Position numbers and translations under genes: made by a program
In this document: positions 1 to 9,899 of the stretch, piece after piece
Layout: every line of letters starts with the position of its first letter
How positions within the stretch are numbered: position 1 is the first letter of the stretch
Notes under the pieces: generated by a model
Databases searched by the model: none
What the model saw: only the letters and a program-made list of their open reading frames with translations
What the model was told of the DNA's origin: nothing
Source of the DNA: Daedaleopsis sinensis
Lineage: Eukaryota > Basidiomycota > Agaricomycetes > Polyporales > Polyporaceae
Length of the DNA stretch: 64,000 nt
Assembly (NCBI GenBank): GCA_033807695.1
Contig: CM066307.1
Coordinates: forward strand, 1,736,001-1,800,000
Reading direction: 5' to 3'

Positions 1-1076
1 ACAAGGCCTCGCGCGCGAAGGGCCGCTCGGCGCTGCTCCGCAGAAGTGAAGTCGCTTTCAACGGGTTTGGCAGGTACCGGGCCCTGTGGCATAGTTGGCA
101 GACGTATAACCGTATTCTTGCGCTGGGGCAAGGTAGGCATGTCGCGTGAGGATTTCGAAGCAAGAGATGGAGATGAGGAGCGAAACTTGGAAGTGAGGCG
201 TCGAAGGAGGTTGGGCTGTTGAGCTGGTGGTTGTCGTTGTGGTGGCATGGTTGAGCTGTATTAAGGAGGTGGAATAAGTGCCTTGGCCTAATAGAGGTGG
301 AGTACAACACGGAATGACGAAAGCGATGTGATCGACATTGCGCGGATACAAAGCGGTGGATAGGGGTGGAGATTGGAGAACTGCCTAATCATAAAGAACG
401 CACCTGTGTCGAGGGTTAAGGGAAATGGACTGTTGAGGAGGTTGCGGCAGTCTCGGGTTCGGTTGAGGAGGTAGTGAGTGGATCCTGCGCAATAGATGTG
501 CCCGCCCATGAGTATACTTTTATCCAATAAAGCGATGCGGGATAAATGAGGGTAAATGGTTTTTGATGCAGGCTGCGCGTCACTAGGGCATACCATGGGC
601 GCAATTTGACGCATTCTGCTTCCGGGTTCGCGCCCACCATGTACGAAGCGAAAGATACGCACCGTTGATCCCCAGGAATGGGGGGTAAAGGGGTGTCCTT
701 CATCTCGGTTGCACTAGGGATGTCGTTCGGTGGTCTGATAGTTGGAGAATGGGGTCGTTAGTCAAAATCTGACAGGGAGTGGTGAGGCGAGGGGAGTTAT
801 ATGATGGAGGGGAATGTGCAGAGGACACTAGGGCAATGGTACGAAAGAAGAGAAGGACGCATTCGTAGTGTTCCTGGACGGAGTACTTATCAGGGGGTGG
901 GAACACAGCACATGGCCCGGTCACTCGGTCCAAACTGTGAATTCCGAACAGTGCTCGAGCTCCGCTCAGGTCCAGGAAGTGTGAAGCGAAGGTTCGCTGA
1001 TGCCCTCGGATCCAGGCGCAGACGGGGGGAATTCGAACCACGGGGATTGAGGGTGTACAAAGTTGTGCGAAAGGAC

Positions 1077-1316
1077 TCACCTGGGGGAATGCCCGTCTTC
1101 CATCATCGCCGTGAGCTTATTTCCGCTAGTCTCCTCATCGTCGGCGCACTTGGGGACGAACGCGTGTCCGGTCGCGTCGGTGCGAATGACGCTCCTCCGC
1201 ATGCTGGCGCGTTTGGTGCTCGCAGTCCGGGCGGGGCTAGCTTTGTTTCTGCCGACTGGAAAGAGACCAAAGGCTCGAGGTCTAGAGCGGCTGGTCGGTT
1301 TCGACATGGAGTTCAC
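1077..1316 (-). CDS. Possible exon of an unknown minus-strand gene
   Basis: Open frame of about 79 codons, rich in Ser, Arg, Thr and Ala, reading into a consensus donor (CAG followed by GTGAGT) at its 3' side near 1082. Residues include AFGLFPVGRNKASPARTAS near the middle. No domain is recognised. I could not find a convincing partner exon on either side, so gene limits are unknown. It may instead be non-coding. Only the open frame and the donor support it. Confidence 0.2.
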   Translation of the reverse strand: MNSMSKPTSRSRPRAFGLFPVGRNKASPARTASTKRASMRRSVIRTDATGHAFVPKCADDEETSGNKLTAMMEDGHSPR

Positions 1317-1968
1317 CGAGGCGGGATCAAGGAGGGACTGAGCGAGAGAGAGAAAGAGAGAGTGGGTAGGCAGCTCTGGGTGCCTTTAAACGAAGGGTCA
1401 GGTGGGATGTCGGGTATGGGGAGTGTATGTAAGAGGATCGCATACGCCGCGAGAAACGCGTCGCGAGAGAGCGGACGCTCCGGAAACCGCGTCGGGGAGA
1501 CTGACGGTATCCGGAAGGGCAGATGGGGACATAGGAACCCACCGACTGCCTTTTGTAATAAGGGCTGGGATGATGGCAGCAGAGCTAACGTTCGTACGCG
1601 CTGTCGGCCACAAAACCGATCCGTTGCTCGTGATCGTGCAGACGCCCGTCACTCTGACCTCCTCCGAGTGCTTGATGTCTCAATATTCCACTGACAATGC
1701 CAGCTTTCGGTTTCCTGTCAGCATCCATTCCTCTCGTTCATTCACGATTTCTAATGGCTAGGTTGCCTGTAAGTGATGACGTGTGCTACTTACAACATCC
1801 TGACACAGTTACAATTGCTAACCGTTAACCGCGAAGCACGAGTCTCAGCTCGAGTCTATACATTTGACCATGTCAGCCAGTCTGGGTGACAACTTCAATA
1901 AATGCTGCCGGGTGATTGTAAGATCTCAATTCTGTGCGTCCGAGTCACCCTCAGCTCACTCCAAAACG

Positions 1969-2001
1969 TTCAAGGGAATGCCCTGGGAATGCCCCCTTGA
2001 A
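1969..2001. repeat. Short inverted repeat (8 bp arms)
   Basis: Arms TTCAAGGG (1969-1976) and CCCTTGAA (1994-2001) are exact reverse complements separated by 17 nt. The loop itself carries two copies of GGGAATGCCC-like sequence. No gene is adjacent. It could be a terminator-like hairpin or chance. Confidence 0.45.
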
Positions 2002-2020
2002 TGTTGTCCGGGATCACCCT

Positions 2021-2052
2021 CCTAGATGACTGACCTCCTAGATGACTGACCT
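2021..2052. repeat. Perfect 16 bp tandem duplication
   Basis: The unit CCTAGATGACTGACCT occurs twice head to tail (2021-2036 and 2037-2052) with no mismatch, about 20 bp downstream of the inverted repeat. No coding context. It looks like a recent slippage or footprint duplication. Confidence 0.7.
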
Positions 2053-4415
2053 CATGTAGTCTTCAAAGCTTCATGATCGATGTGCGCATCTCCCTCGTGG
2101 ATATCCTTCCTGTGAGCAGCCTATCACTACGTGATCATGATGCCGTCACGGTCGTAGCTGCACTCAGCGCCCCCTTCTGCTGCACGTACAGTACTTACCC
2201 ACTCCACTCTAGATCTTGCGTGGCAGCAGCTCCCGGCTACGATATGCTGTTCTCCGAGACCGCACTGCCAGGCCTTGGGAGACCGCCGCGGACGACTTGG
2301 ACATGTACTCAACCCGAACCTCGTCAGCCCGGCTGCACCATTGTTGCCGAGACTCCCGACGTTTCCCATCGTTGCCGTCCGGACACAGGACGTGGATGTG
2401 CAACGACGAGTTTACTTACATTATGTATCGTTATTTTAGGTTTAAGACGCGACCTCCCGAGCATCCCAGACCGCGCTGTGGTACTAGTACAACGAGCCCT
2501 CTCACGTCATCGAGAGGTCCGAAGAGAATGTGCCACATCTGTAAGTTTTATTCGTACGCTTACTTTGCTGTTGGACGCGCGTTGACATATAACATCCAGG
2601 GTCAAATTCGTGTTGCGTTGCTGCAGTGACATGCCCAGAATTCAAGCTTAAGTGTTCTTGAAGCGAGCCCGCCGAACACCGATGTCAGACTCGCTCGCGA
2701 TTCACGTATACACGTATACACGGACATCACTGCAAAATACCGCAAAGTGTCTCCGCCGGGCCTTCCGACCACCGGGAGCCCCTCGATATCAACGCTGCAC
2801 AAACCTAGCCAGACATGGATGTGCAACATTCCGAGAACACGCGCCGCCTACGCACTCTCGCGATCGGTGTCTGCTCTGGCTGTCACTACACATCATTGCA
2901 GGCAAACGTCTGCCGCGTGCGGGCCACGAACGCGAACTCGTCCACGTCGCGCGCGATGGCAACATAGAACTCGATGCTCTAGGCTCCAGAACCCCCATCT
3001 CCGTGCTCGCGCGATCGCGTCCCCGGGCATGCGCTCAGCACCAAACTCCGGACATGCTCATTGACTCCGGGGCCGGCGCGCGATGCGCATCCTGGGCTCG
3101 AAGCATTCTTCAGGCACCACTCGATGCCGCCCTAACGCCCCGAAGTGACAGATGGCACCCGCGCGGACCCTGGACGCCTGGACGTCGGATGGCTGCTATC
3201 GGACGGCCCTAGGCAGCACACACGCACCCGCACGAGGCCGTAGGCGGGGCACGGTTTAGCCCGCGGCAGTAGCCGGAGCCAGCAGTAGCAAGTATGTTAT
3301 GGTGCGCCGTAGCATGGCATGCGCCAGACGCACGCACGCAGCCTATACAGTGCAGATGCGCGAGAGGTCGACGTCGACCGTCGCGGTGGCTTCTCCGGGC
3401 GACGTCGCAGCGCACGCGCGGTTGCGTTCGATATATATATACATACGTGGAACAATACGCACAGCGAAAGGATAGTAGCGCAGCCCCAAGAAACGGACGA
3501 CGCGGAGAGGAGCGAAGAACTGTGTCCGAAGAAATGCACAGAGTCTACATAAACATAGAACGATGCCCGTCAGTCCGTGCGTGGGGGTAGGGGGGTGCCG
3601 TGACTGGTGAAAGGCACGGTCGGAGGGGGGGCGAAGAGAAGTTAGAACAATGTGATGTGGGTCCTTGACGAGATGAGTTACGAGCATGCTGCCGTCTAGT
3701 ATGGTATTGTCCAAATCGTAAACGAGGGGATGTGTCTGGGAGGCACAAATGCAAAATGCCGGCTATGTTATGTACATGATGGTGGGGAAGGGGATGATTT
3801 GGTGACATGTGAACAAGAAGTGCTGGTGATGGCGTGAAACGATGGATGCGGACGCAACTCACGAGAACAAGATAATGATAAAGTATGCCAACAAGCAACC
3901 GCGCAGATGGGATAGGGAAGAGGTAGTCGAGATAGCCAAGTCTGCCACGAAGAACCGGCTGTAATCTCAGTCGTGTCTGCGTGCACGCAAGTGCGCGGGA
4001 CCTGCAGGGAGCGTCGCGCGGGGCCAAGCGAGGATCCGATAGCTTGCATTAGAGATAACGACTTGGGAGCAACAACGACAGCATGCGCACAACATACAGT
4101 CCAGTCCAAACGAACGACAGCCTGCTCCCCTTCGGCGCGCAGCCCGACCCATCTTGTAAACTTGCAGACGAAGCGGGGTCCTGTACCGGTATGGGTATCG
4201 AATCGTGCGTTGCCCGATTTTCCGCGCGCGCGCGATGCGTCCTCGATGCCAGCGCTCGGCGCACCCTGGACCAAGCCCATCTCCAGTCGACTCCTCGGAG
4301 CCCGACAGTCCATGACAGACACCTCCATCTGCTACATCTCCCGACTCTTCCACACCGGTGCATGGCCCAGCCACCACTCCGCGTAGCACACGCGACCCTG
4401 AGGTCAGCGGTGCGC

Positions 4416-5865
4416 CTAGTACCCAGGACCGGGTCCATACGCCATCTGTGGACCAGGTGACATACGACCAACTTGAGGTCCCGGCGAAGCGCGGCCAGCG
4501 TAGAGGGAGGCAGCCGGCCCCGGACTTCTTGCGCGATAATCGACTCCAAGGGCCTGCTGGGGAGCAGGACTGGCGCGCCCATCGAAGCCATACGCTACTT
4601 GTGGACCCGGAGAGCGCGTGCGGTTAATCTGGGTCATGGCGTAGGCCTCACCCACAGGAGGGGCCTGTGCGTACGGATCGTGGTCGTAGTACATCTGGTT
4701 GGGATCGTCGCGGTAAGGCACATTTGGGTTGGCATGGGGGAGCGGTGGTACTGCGTAGGGGTCATGGCTCGAATAGAGGTCGGTGGAGGAGCCAGCGGAA
4801 GGCGCGACGCTGCCTGCACGAGAGTCCGGGCGTGTGAGATTGACAGACGATGCGGTCTCGAAGCCAGCGCCTCCTGTCCGGTTGGTCGGTAGGGGCGCAC
4901 GGATGCCGCCGTCTTCGCCGTGAGTGTTGTTGAGGTCAGGCCACTTGATGGCTTCATCTGGGAATAATGTCAATATTTTTAGTGCAGGATGGCGAAGCGG
5001 AAATTGGTCTTGCCACGGCAATGCTCACTGCGGCGGGCGCTCGCATTTCTCGGGCTATGAACACCGCCCACTGCGAAGCACGCACGAACCAGCGGGAGCC
5101 TGGCAGACTATTGTAGCTTTGTGATAGTAGAGAAAGATACTCACTGTCGAAATCATCGTCAGAGAACCGCTTGCGGGTGAACTTCCAAGCCAGGAAGCCC
5201 CCGATACCCAGTAACGCCACACCTCCAGAGACTGAAAGGCCGATAATGGTGGATTGGCTGACACCCTCGTCCTTCGGCGGCTTGGTAGTGTCCGAACCCG
5301 AGGTATTGGTAGAAGAGGCAGATGTATTGGTTTGCGTCTGCGATGGAGTGACAGTGACGGTGACTTCCCCACCGCTTGCGTCTGTTGATACCGACAAACT
5401 GGGAGTACCGGTGTCAGACGTTGAGGGCGGAGTGGACGGGGGGGTAGGCGTGGAGGTGGATGTTGAGGTATTGGTGTCAGTGGGAGTAGTACCCGTGCCA
5501 GTACCCGTGCCAGTACCCGTGCCAGTGCCAGTACCAGTACCGGTACCAGTACCTGTGCCAGTATCGGTACCCGTGCCCGTTCCAGTTCCAGTCCCGGTTC
5601 CTGTTCCAGTGCCAGTATCGGTCCCAGTGCCAGTACCGGTTCCAGTACCGGTGCCAGTCCCTGTCCCTGTATTGGTCTGTGTAGCCGTGTCGGTTACCGT
5701 GCTGCGCCCGGGACCGAATATGCCCTGGCGTGCTACCAAAGGATGAGGGATTGGGGTAGGATATGCGGGAACGAAATCTGGACCAGCAGCGTTTGCTCCA
5801 CTGAGAAGAACGGCGTTAAGAACTAGGAGAAGGAGGCATCTTGCGAGAGAGCGCGAGGAAACCAT
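4416..5865 (-). CDS. Mucin-like single-pass membrane protein with Thr-Gly repeat
   Basis: Two exons, complement(4416..4957, 5145..5865), encode 420 aa. The intron has GTGAGT and CAG ends and joins codons cleanly, giving [13 protein letters not shown] just inside the membrane. Order: signal peptide (about residues 1-26, [11 protein letters not shown] core, cleavage near GANA), a short Pro-rich stretch, a long (Thr-Gly)n tract from about residue 66 to 126, a Ser/Thr-rich region, one membrane segment ([21 protein letters not shown]) followed by KFTRKRF, then a cytoplasmic tail of about 190 aa with repeated SPGPQ and RASPGP motifs. This layout matches basidiomycete Mid2/Wsc-like surface proteins, usually taken as cell-wall sensors, but there is no WSC cysteine domain. 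The role as a wall sensor is inferred from architecture. The Thr-Gly tract would be O-mannosylated if secreted. Confidence 0.85.
5490..5675 (-). repeat. Coding minisatellite for the Thr-Gly tract
   Basis: An imperfect array of about 6 and 12 bp units (plus-strand GTGCCAGTACCC and variants) lies inside the membrane-protein gene and encodes alternating Thr and Gly, with occasional Asp. Unit variants differ at third codon positions, so the dipeptide is kept while the DNA drifts. Units of 6n bp keep the frame, so length changes would alter the extracellular stalk without destroying the protein. Confidence 0.85.
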
Positions 5866-6147
5866 GGGGAGTAGGAGGAAAGAGAAAAGAAGTGGGGAAT
5901 TATACCAGCCGGCGGTGTACTAGATAATGAGAGCGGCTTCGTAGGGCGTAGTCGTGGTGAGCGTCGTCGACGAGGCGCGGGGCGCGGCGGGTGAAGGACA
6001 GAGGGATGTCTGTTGAGACGAAGACGATGCGGAGGACGTCGCAGAGAGCGGGAGCGAAAGCGCAGCGGTCGGTGCCAACGACAGATTCCTCAAGGGCGGT
6101 GAGCCAGCTCTCCCATCACGTGCAGATGTCACGGCGACTGATATATC

Positions 6148-7848
6148 TGTCTGCCTCCCTGCGCGTCTCCAGTCCATCGAGTCTCTCCCGGCCTCGTCGT
6201 GTCTCCGTACTGCCTTTGAGGGTGGTCTCACACTCCTCCTGTTCACCTTGTACATCACGATCATGATGCTGCGTCACTCAATCTCAACCCTGCGGCATAT
6301 TTCTGCATGTATTACAGTAAAGTACACGCGGTATAGGATAACGTCGAGCATGTCCATCAGTCCAAAGACCTCTTCCCAAGCAGCATCGTAATCTCTCGCC
6401 GGGTTTGCAACCACTCCGGAAAGCTCACCTCCTCCGTCTTTGCCTCGCGCACCTCGATGAGATAGTTTGCGAACACGATCAGTGTGCCGTATCGATATCT
6501 GTCAAAGGTCCCGCCGCATCAATCAGCACAGACTACAATATTGGGTGCCTGCAGCGACGTACAAGTAGTTCACGCCGAGATCCATCAGCTTTCGCTGTTT
6601 CACGCTTCCCTTCTCGCATGCAGATACCTTCAGCTTGTAGCTAGGGCAGAGGAGCAACGGATCAATATACCGCCTGAACAAGAGGTCGAGAGCGTCCTAG
6701 AACGTACTCGTATATCGCTTTCCGCAGGTTCTGGACATCCTGCATCTGGTCAATCGCCCGATCCGTCAAGCGTTTCGCAAGCTTGCCGTGTGATAGAACG
6801 CCGACGAGCTGCAGGATCACCTTGTACTCTCCTTTCAAACCGATTCGGATCAGCGCTCATCCTATACAGTCCGGACATTCGAGATTACCTTGCAAATAGG
6901 CTTCCTCTTCCGACGGTCCGTCAATAGAGTCGTATTGTGTAAGGCCACCCTGAGTCGGCTCTTCGGCGAAGCTGCCTTCCTGCTCGTGCTCCCAGGTCAT
7001 AGTGGAAGCAATCAGGCAGGCGGTGACCATTCCGCTTGTCGTGCGACCACGACCCATCTGACAGTTGAATATGAAGTCGGCGGTCCGGCCGCTCAGCAAT
7101 CCTGAGCGGACCCGCGTCAAGAGTTGCGCGAGTGCACCAGGCAACGGCGCCTGCTCGTCTGTCTATAAAGAACGATTCAGGATGCGACCATGACTTCAAT
7201 ACGATCACGAAGACACTAACCACAGCCACCCGGCCATAGTCGACCTATGAGAACGACGTGAGTCAATATCAGAGATTGAAGGTGATCAGAACGCTAACCT
7301 TGTATCCCTCCTGAATCATCAAATTGTAGACGTCTCGCGGGGTCATGATATCATCCTCCTCAACCTGTTCCCAAATAGGGATAATTTTGAAGACGCCCGG
7401 ACGTTCCTCGACCTCGTCATGGAGCAGAATACGACCTTCCCCTGCACGCACTTCTCGGATCACATCACGCTTGAGATTGTCTTCCATGGCCTCAACCACT
7501 GCGGTGGTCACACCTGTCGCCCTAAATTATGCTGCCGTGTGAGGGGAGAGAAGCGGGCAACTGGTTGTGTGGGACGTACTCGACGTTCTCCAGCGGCTTG
7601 TCGATGAGTCGAAGGACGTGTGGACGACCGGCTACGTAGATGACCGGTTCCTTTCCAACAAAACGCGTTAGCGTGTCAGAGTCTAGATTTAGGGACTCGC
7701 CGCCCAACTGACCTCCCGTAATGACGTCCAATACACAGAGTTGGTACCGTCAGGGTACGCATTCACTCTTTGCAGCGCCCGCCGTAACCTATGACATCTT
7801 TCAGTTTCTGACTGCTTCCAGCTAATGGTATCGCATACCCGTCCACCG
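6148..7848. repeat. Segmental duplication, copy A block 1 (partner 22983-24689)
   Basis: Near-identical to 22983-24689 in the same orientation at a constant offset of 16835 bp, with only a handful of substitutions and a 6 bp TGGTAT length difference near the right end. The left boundary is sharp: sequence diverges immediately before TGTCTGCC. It covers the 3' flank and the third phosphatase unit of the paladin gene. The right end joins directly to block 2, which in the partner locus lies 1.3 kb further on. Confidence 0.95.
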
Positions 7849-8131
7849 CAGGTATCACGGAACCATCGGGGGTCTCTGTGTGCAGTAAGAGTCTACAATG
7901 TATGTATCATTTAGAACGTTATGATTCAGCATAACAATATGCGCACGTACCGTCCACCGAAAGTGTTGACTTCATTAACGACGTCTTCATGCAACCGCTC
8001 TTCGAGAACTTCAAAGACGGTCAGCTGATATTCCACCATAATCTATCGAATTGCTTTAGTGCTGTACGCTACATAGGCATTGCTGATCGTACCTTTCATG
8101 TTGCGCAGCGAGAACCTCTCCCTGCGCAGAC
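6357..8131 (-). pseudogene. Truncated paladin-like phosphatase copy
   Basis: This is a broken copy of the paladin gene at 23192-29228. It holds the whole third phosphatase-like unit, including the CQMGRGR loop near 7043-7063, and the C-terminal exons ending at 6357. Upstream it is fused to a small piece of unit 2 through an internal deletion of about 1.33 kb. It has no start codon or N-terminal two thirds. An extra A in the exon homologous to 26120-26210 creates an in-frame TGA (reading ISADRL then stop) where the parental copy continues. A functional product from the whole copy is therefore unlikely. An internal start could still give a unit-3-only protein, but nothing in the sequence argues for it. 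Confidence 0.88.
7849..8131. repeat. Segmental duplication, copy A block 2 (partner 26019-26300)
   Basis: Matches 26019-26300 almost exactly. In copy A it is fused to block 1 at 7848/7849, whereas the partner has 1329 bp (24690-26018) between the two blocks. Copy A carries one extra A in the run at about 8014. Similarity stops abruptly at 8131, about 90 bp before the end of the kinase-like gene. Confidence 0.93.
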
Positions 8132-8223
8132 GAACAGTGCGTAGCGTAGCAAACATGAAGGAGTAAATGCTGCAGACACATCATGAAGACCGGGAGTACG
8201 CTAGGGTCCCTGCCCGTGATGAA

Positions 8224-9399
8224 TTAGAAGCTATCGGATCGAGTTCGCCGCAACCCACAAAGGGCACCCATATAGCCAAGTGCCCTTGCGCAGGCGTCCC
8301 ATCTGTGAACGAGCCACCTGATGACAGCGAGTACCTGAAGAGCTCTGCGTGCAGTTGGGCGGCAACGGCATACTCCGGGACAGCCCTGCTCTTTGCCGAC
8401 GAGCCAACGAGCATAGCGCGCACAGATCCATGGGAGATTCTCGTTCCTAAGGTATTCGTGCTACAAGCTTTATTAGCATCTCAGCGTGGATGTCAAGGGT
8501 GAGAAACCTACTTTCGTCACGGAGATGAGTGTGTGCCCCAAACACAACACGTCCCAAGAGTAGGGATCGAGGCGTGAGACACCGTAGGCTGCACTGAGAT
8601 TCAAGTGTCCTAAATCCACCGGAGGTTGTTCGCGCGGCCCTAGTTCGAAGCGGCGGGAATGGTCAAAGTCGATGATATATATCTTGTTCACTTCGAGTTG
8701 TCTGTGGTACTTAACAGTATCTTGGGTAGCTGTGGTCGTGTTATCGAGGCGGAGATCCTGATGTTATGACATATCGTCAGCAATAGTCCCATACTGGCCA
8801 TTGGTAAGAGTGCATGCTTACCATATGTGCGATATTGTGCCTATGGAGATACTCGACGCCCTGTGAAGAATTTGTGTCAAAGGCGTGCAAATATGTCATA
8901 CGACACTGACTAAACACACCTCTACAATTTGGTAGAAATCGTCGATAGTGTGGCGTAATGATTTTTTCATGAGGCGTGTATTGCCCGTTGACCCACAACC
9001 CGGCATGATCAGAAGCAGAGGCTCGTCGCGCACGATTTCGACCGGAAGAGTATGGTTAGGTGAAGAGAGATCGTTCTTGAGAAGGTACTTGTAGATCTCT
9101 ATTTCTGGCGAGTCAGGCGATACAATTTTGATCACCCATGGCGGACGGCCTAGTCGCGTGCTGAAAACAACAAGCTATGAGGGAGCATGCGTCAGCACAT
9201 GCACAAGTCAGCATGCCAACACAGAACGAACCGGTTTCATGGTGAGTGGGAGTTCAGTTATGCCCTTGTCTCGAACTGCTGGATGTTCAAGCAGCCACGC
9301 AGGAGGCTTGAACAGTGCTTCTGCCTCCGGGTCGCGCTCTACAACAGGATCTTCCTCCATCCATGAAGGGAGTCGGTAAAGGTCATCAGTATGAGCCAT
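8224..9399 (-). CDS. Small protein-kinase-like protein, copy 1
   Basis: Multi-exon gene reading MAHTDDLYRLPSWMEEDP at the chosen start (9399) to a TAA at 8224. Kinase landmarks in order: a beta-3-type Lys in WVIKIV, a following acidic helix (PEIEIYKYLLKND), LHRHNIAHM spliced to DLRLDNT (catalytic loop, HMD in place of HRD, Asn kept), then IYIIDFDHSRRF (DFD in place of DFG), and a C-terminal part with LDPYSWDVLCLGHTL and WICARYARWLVGKEQG. The glycine-rich loop is not visible and the N-lobe is short. An in-frame upstream ATG at 9573 exists, but it would add a poly-Leu tract encoded by the GGAGCA repeat, so I prefer 9399. It resembles uncharacterised kinase-like proteins of agaricomycetes. Activity is doubtful. 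A close relative lies at 14087-15211 and a fragment copy at 13553-13799. Confidence 0.7.
8581..8819. repeat. Duplicated kinase-gene segment (partner 13553-13799)
   Basis: About 240 bp spanning the exon with the DFD motif, the preceding intron and part of the next exon boundary recur almost unchanged at 13553-13799 in the same orientation. The second copy has a few substitutions and an insertion rich in CTAGT/AGTACT near 13757. The two copies bracket the DUF6589 gene as direct repeats. Confidence 0.93.
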
Positions 9400-9435
9400 G
9401 TTTTCATGGACGATCAGACCGCGCCACTGATCGTT

Positions 9436-9488
9436 CAGGAGCAGGAGCAGGAGCAGGAGGAGCAGGAGCAGGAGGAGCAGGAGGAGGG
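9436..9488. repeat. GGAGCA/GGAG microsatellite
   Basis: An uninterrupted run of AGGAGC and AGGAGG hexamers just upstream of the preferred start of kinase-like gene 1. On the minus strand it would encode a run of about 17 Leu in frame with the gene if translation began at 9573. It is more likely 5' untranslated. Confidence 0.85.
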
Positions 9489-9899
9489 ATGCTCCCTCAA
9501 CGTCAACACGAGACTCGAGTATAATACGTCGTCGTGTATCCAGCCATGCGAATCGGCCCGACCTTTCCGGCATGATGTAATATATTCTTGTGATCTAAGG
9601 TGTACGTACTGTTTGGAACTTAGGGCTGCTTCGGACTCAAGGTGTGCGCAGGAGCGCCGGCTGGTTGCTTCAAGAAGTTGGGGACTCGCTGTACGATTCG
9701 TGAATAAAGGCACTAGATTGACACATCTAGGAGAACGTCAACACCCTTGTCTCGGAGTTCGGGACGGTCGAGTGGGGGCTAAAAAGGGTACTTACCTAAC
9801 ACTCGCAGAGAGATTCGTACTGGCACGCCGCCTCCGAACGCCTGAAACGGAGGGAGAATCCACCGTGCCACGCTGAAGGCCGAGGCTGCCCGAGACAGT

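Larger units (their letters stand above)
1..4415. other. Left-edge region without a confident gene
   Basis: Several overlapping open frames exist on both strands, but none shows a recognisable domain or a run of exons joined in frame by good splice sites. The long plus-strand frame at 801-1694 is Arg/Gly-rich and looks like the shadow of GC-rich DNA. Two small sequence structures lie at 1969-2052 (listed separately). One minus-strand stretch at 1077-1316 could be a real exon (listed separately). The rest may be UTR, intergenic DNA or decayed genes. Confidence 0.5.

Noticed and set aside
1020..1060. tRNA T-arm-like sequence on the minus strand (GGTTCGAA)
   Set aside because: The flanking bases do not form the 5 bp T stem and no acceptor or anticodon arm can be drawn.
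801..1694. 297-codon plus-strand ORF
   Set aside because: Arg/Gly-rich composition without domain signal, typical of a GC-rich shadow frame; a minus-strand exon candidate overlaps it.
3545..4389. Several overlapping minus-strand ORFs downstream of the membrane-protein gene
   Set aside because: No domain or splice support; amino-acid content varies erratically between frames.
5171..5746. 191-codon plus-strand ORF with Val-Pro repeats
   Set aside because: It is the antisense reading of the Thr-Gly repeat in the real minus-strand gene.
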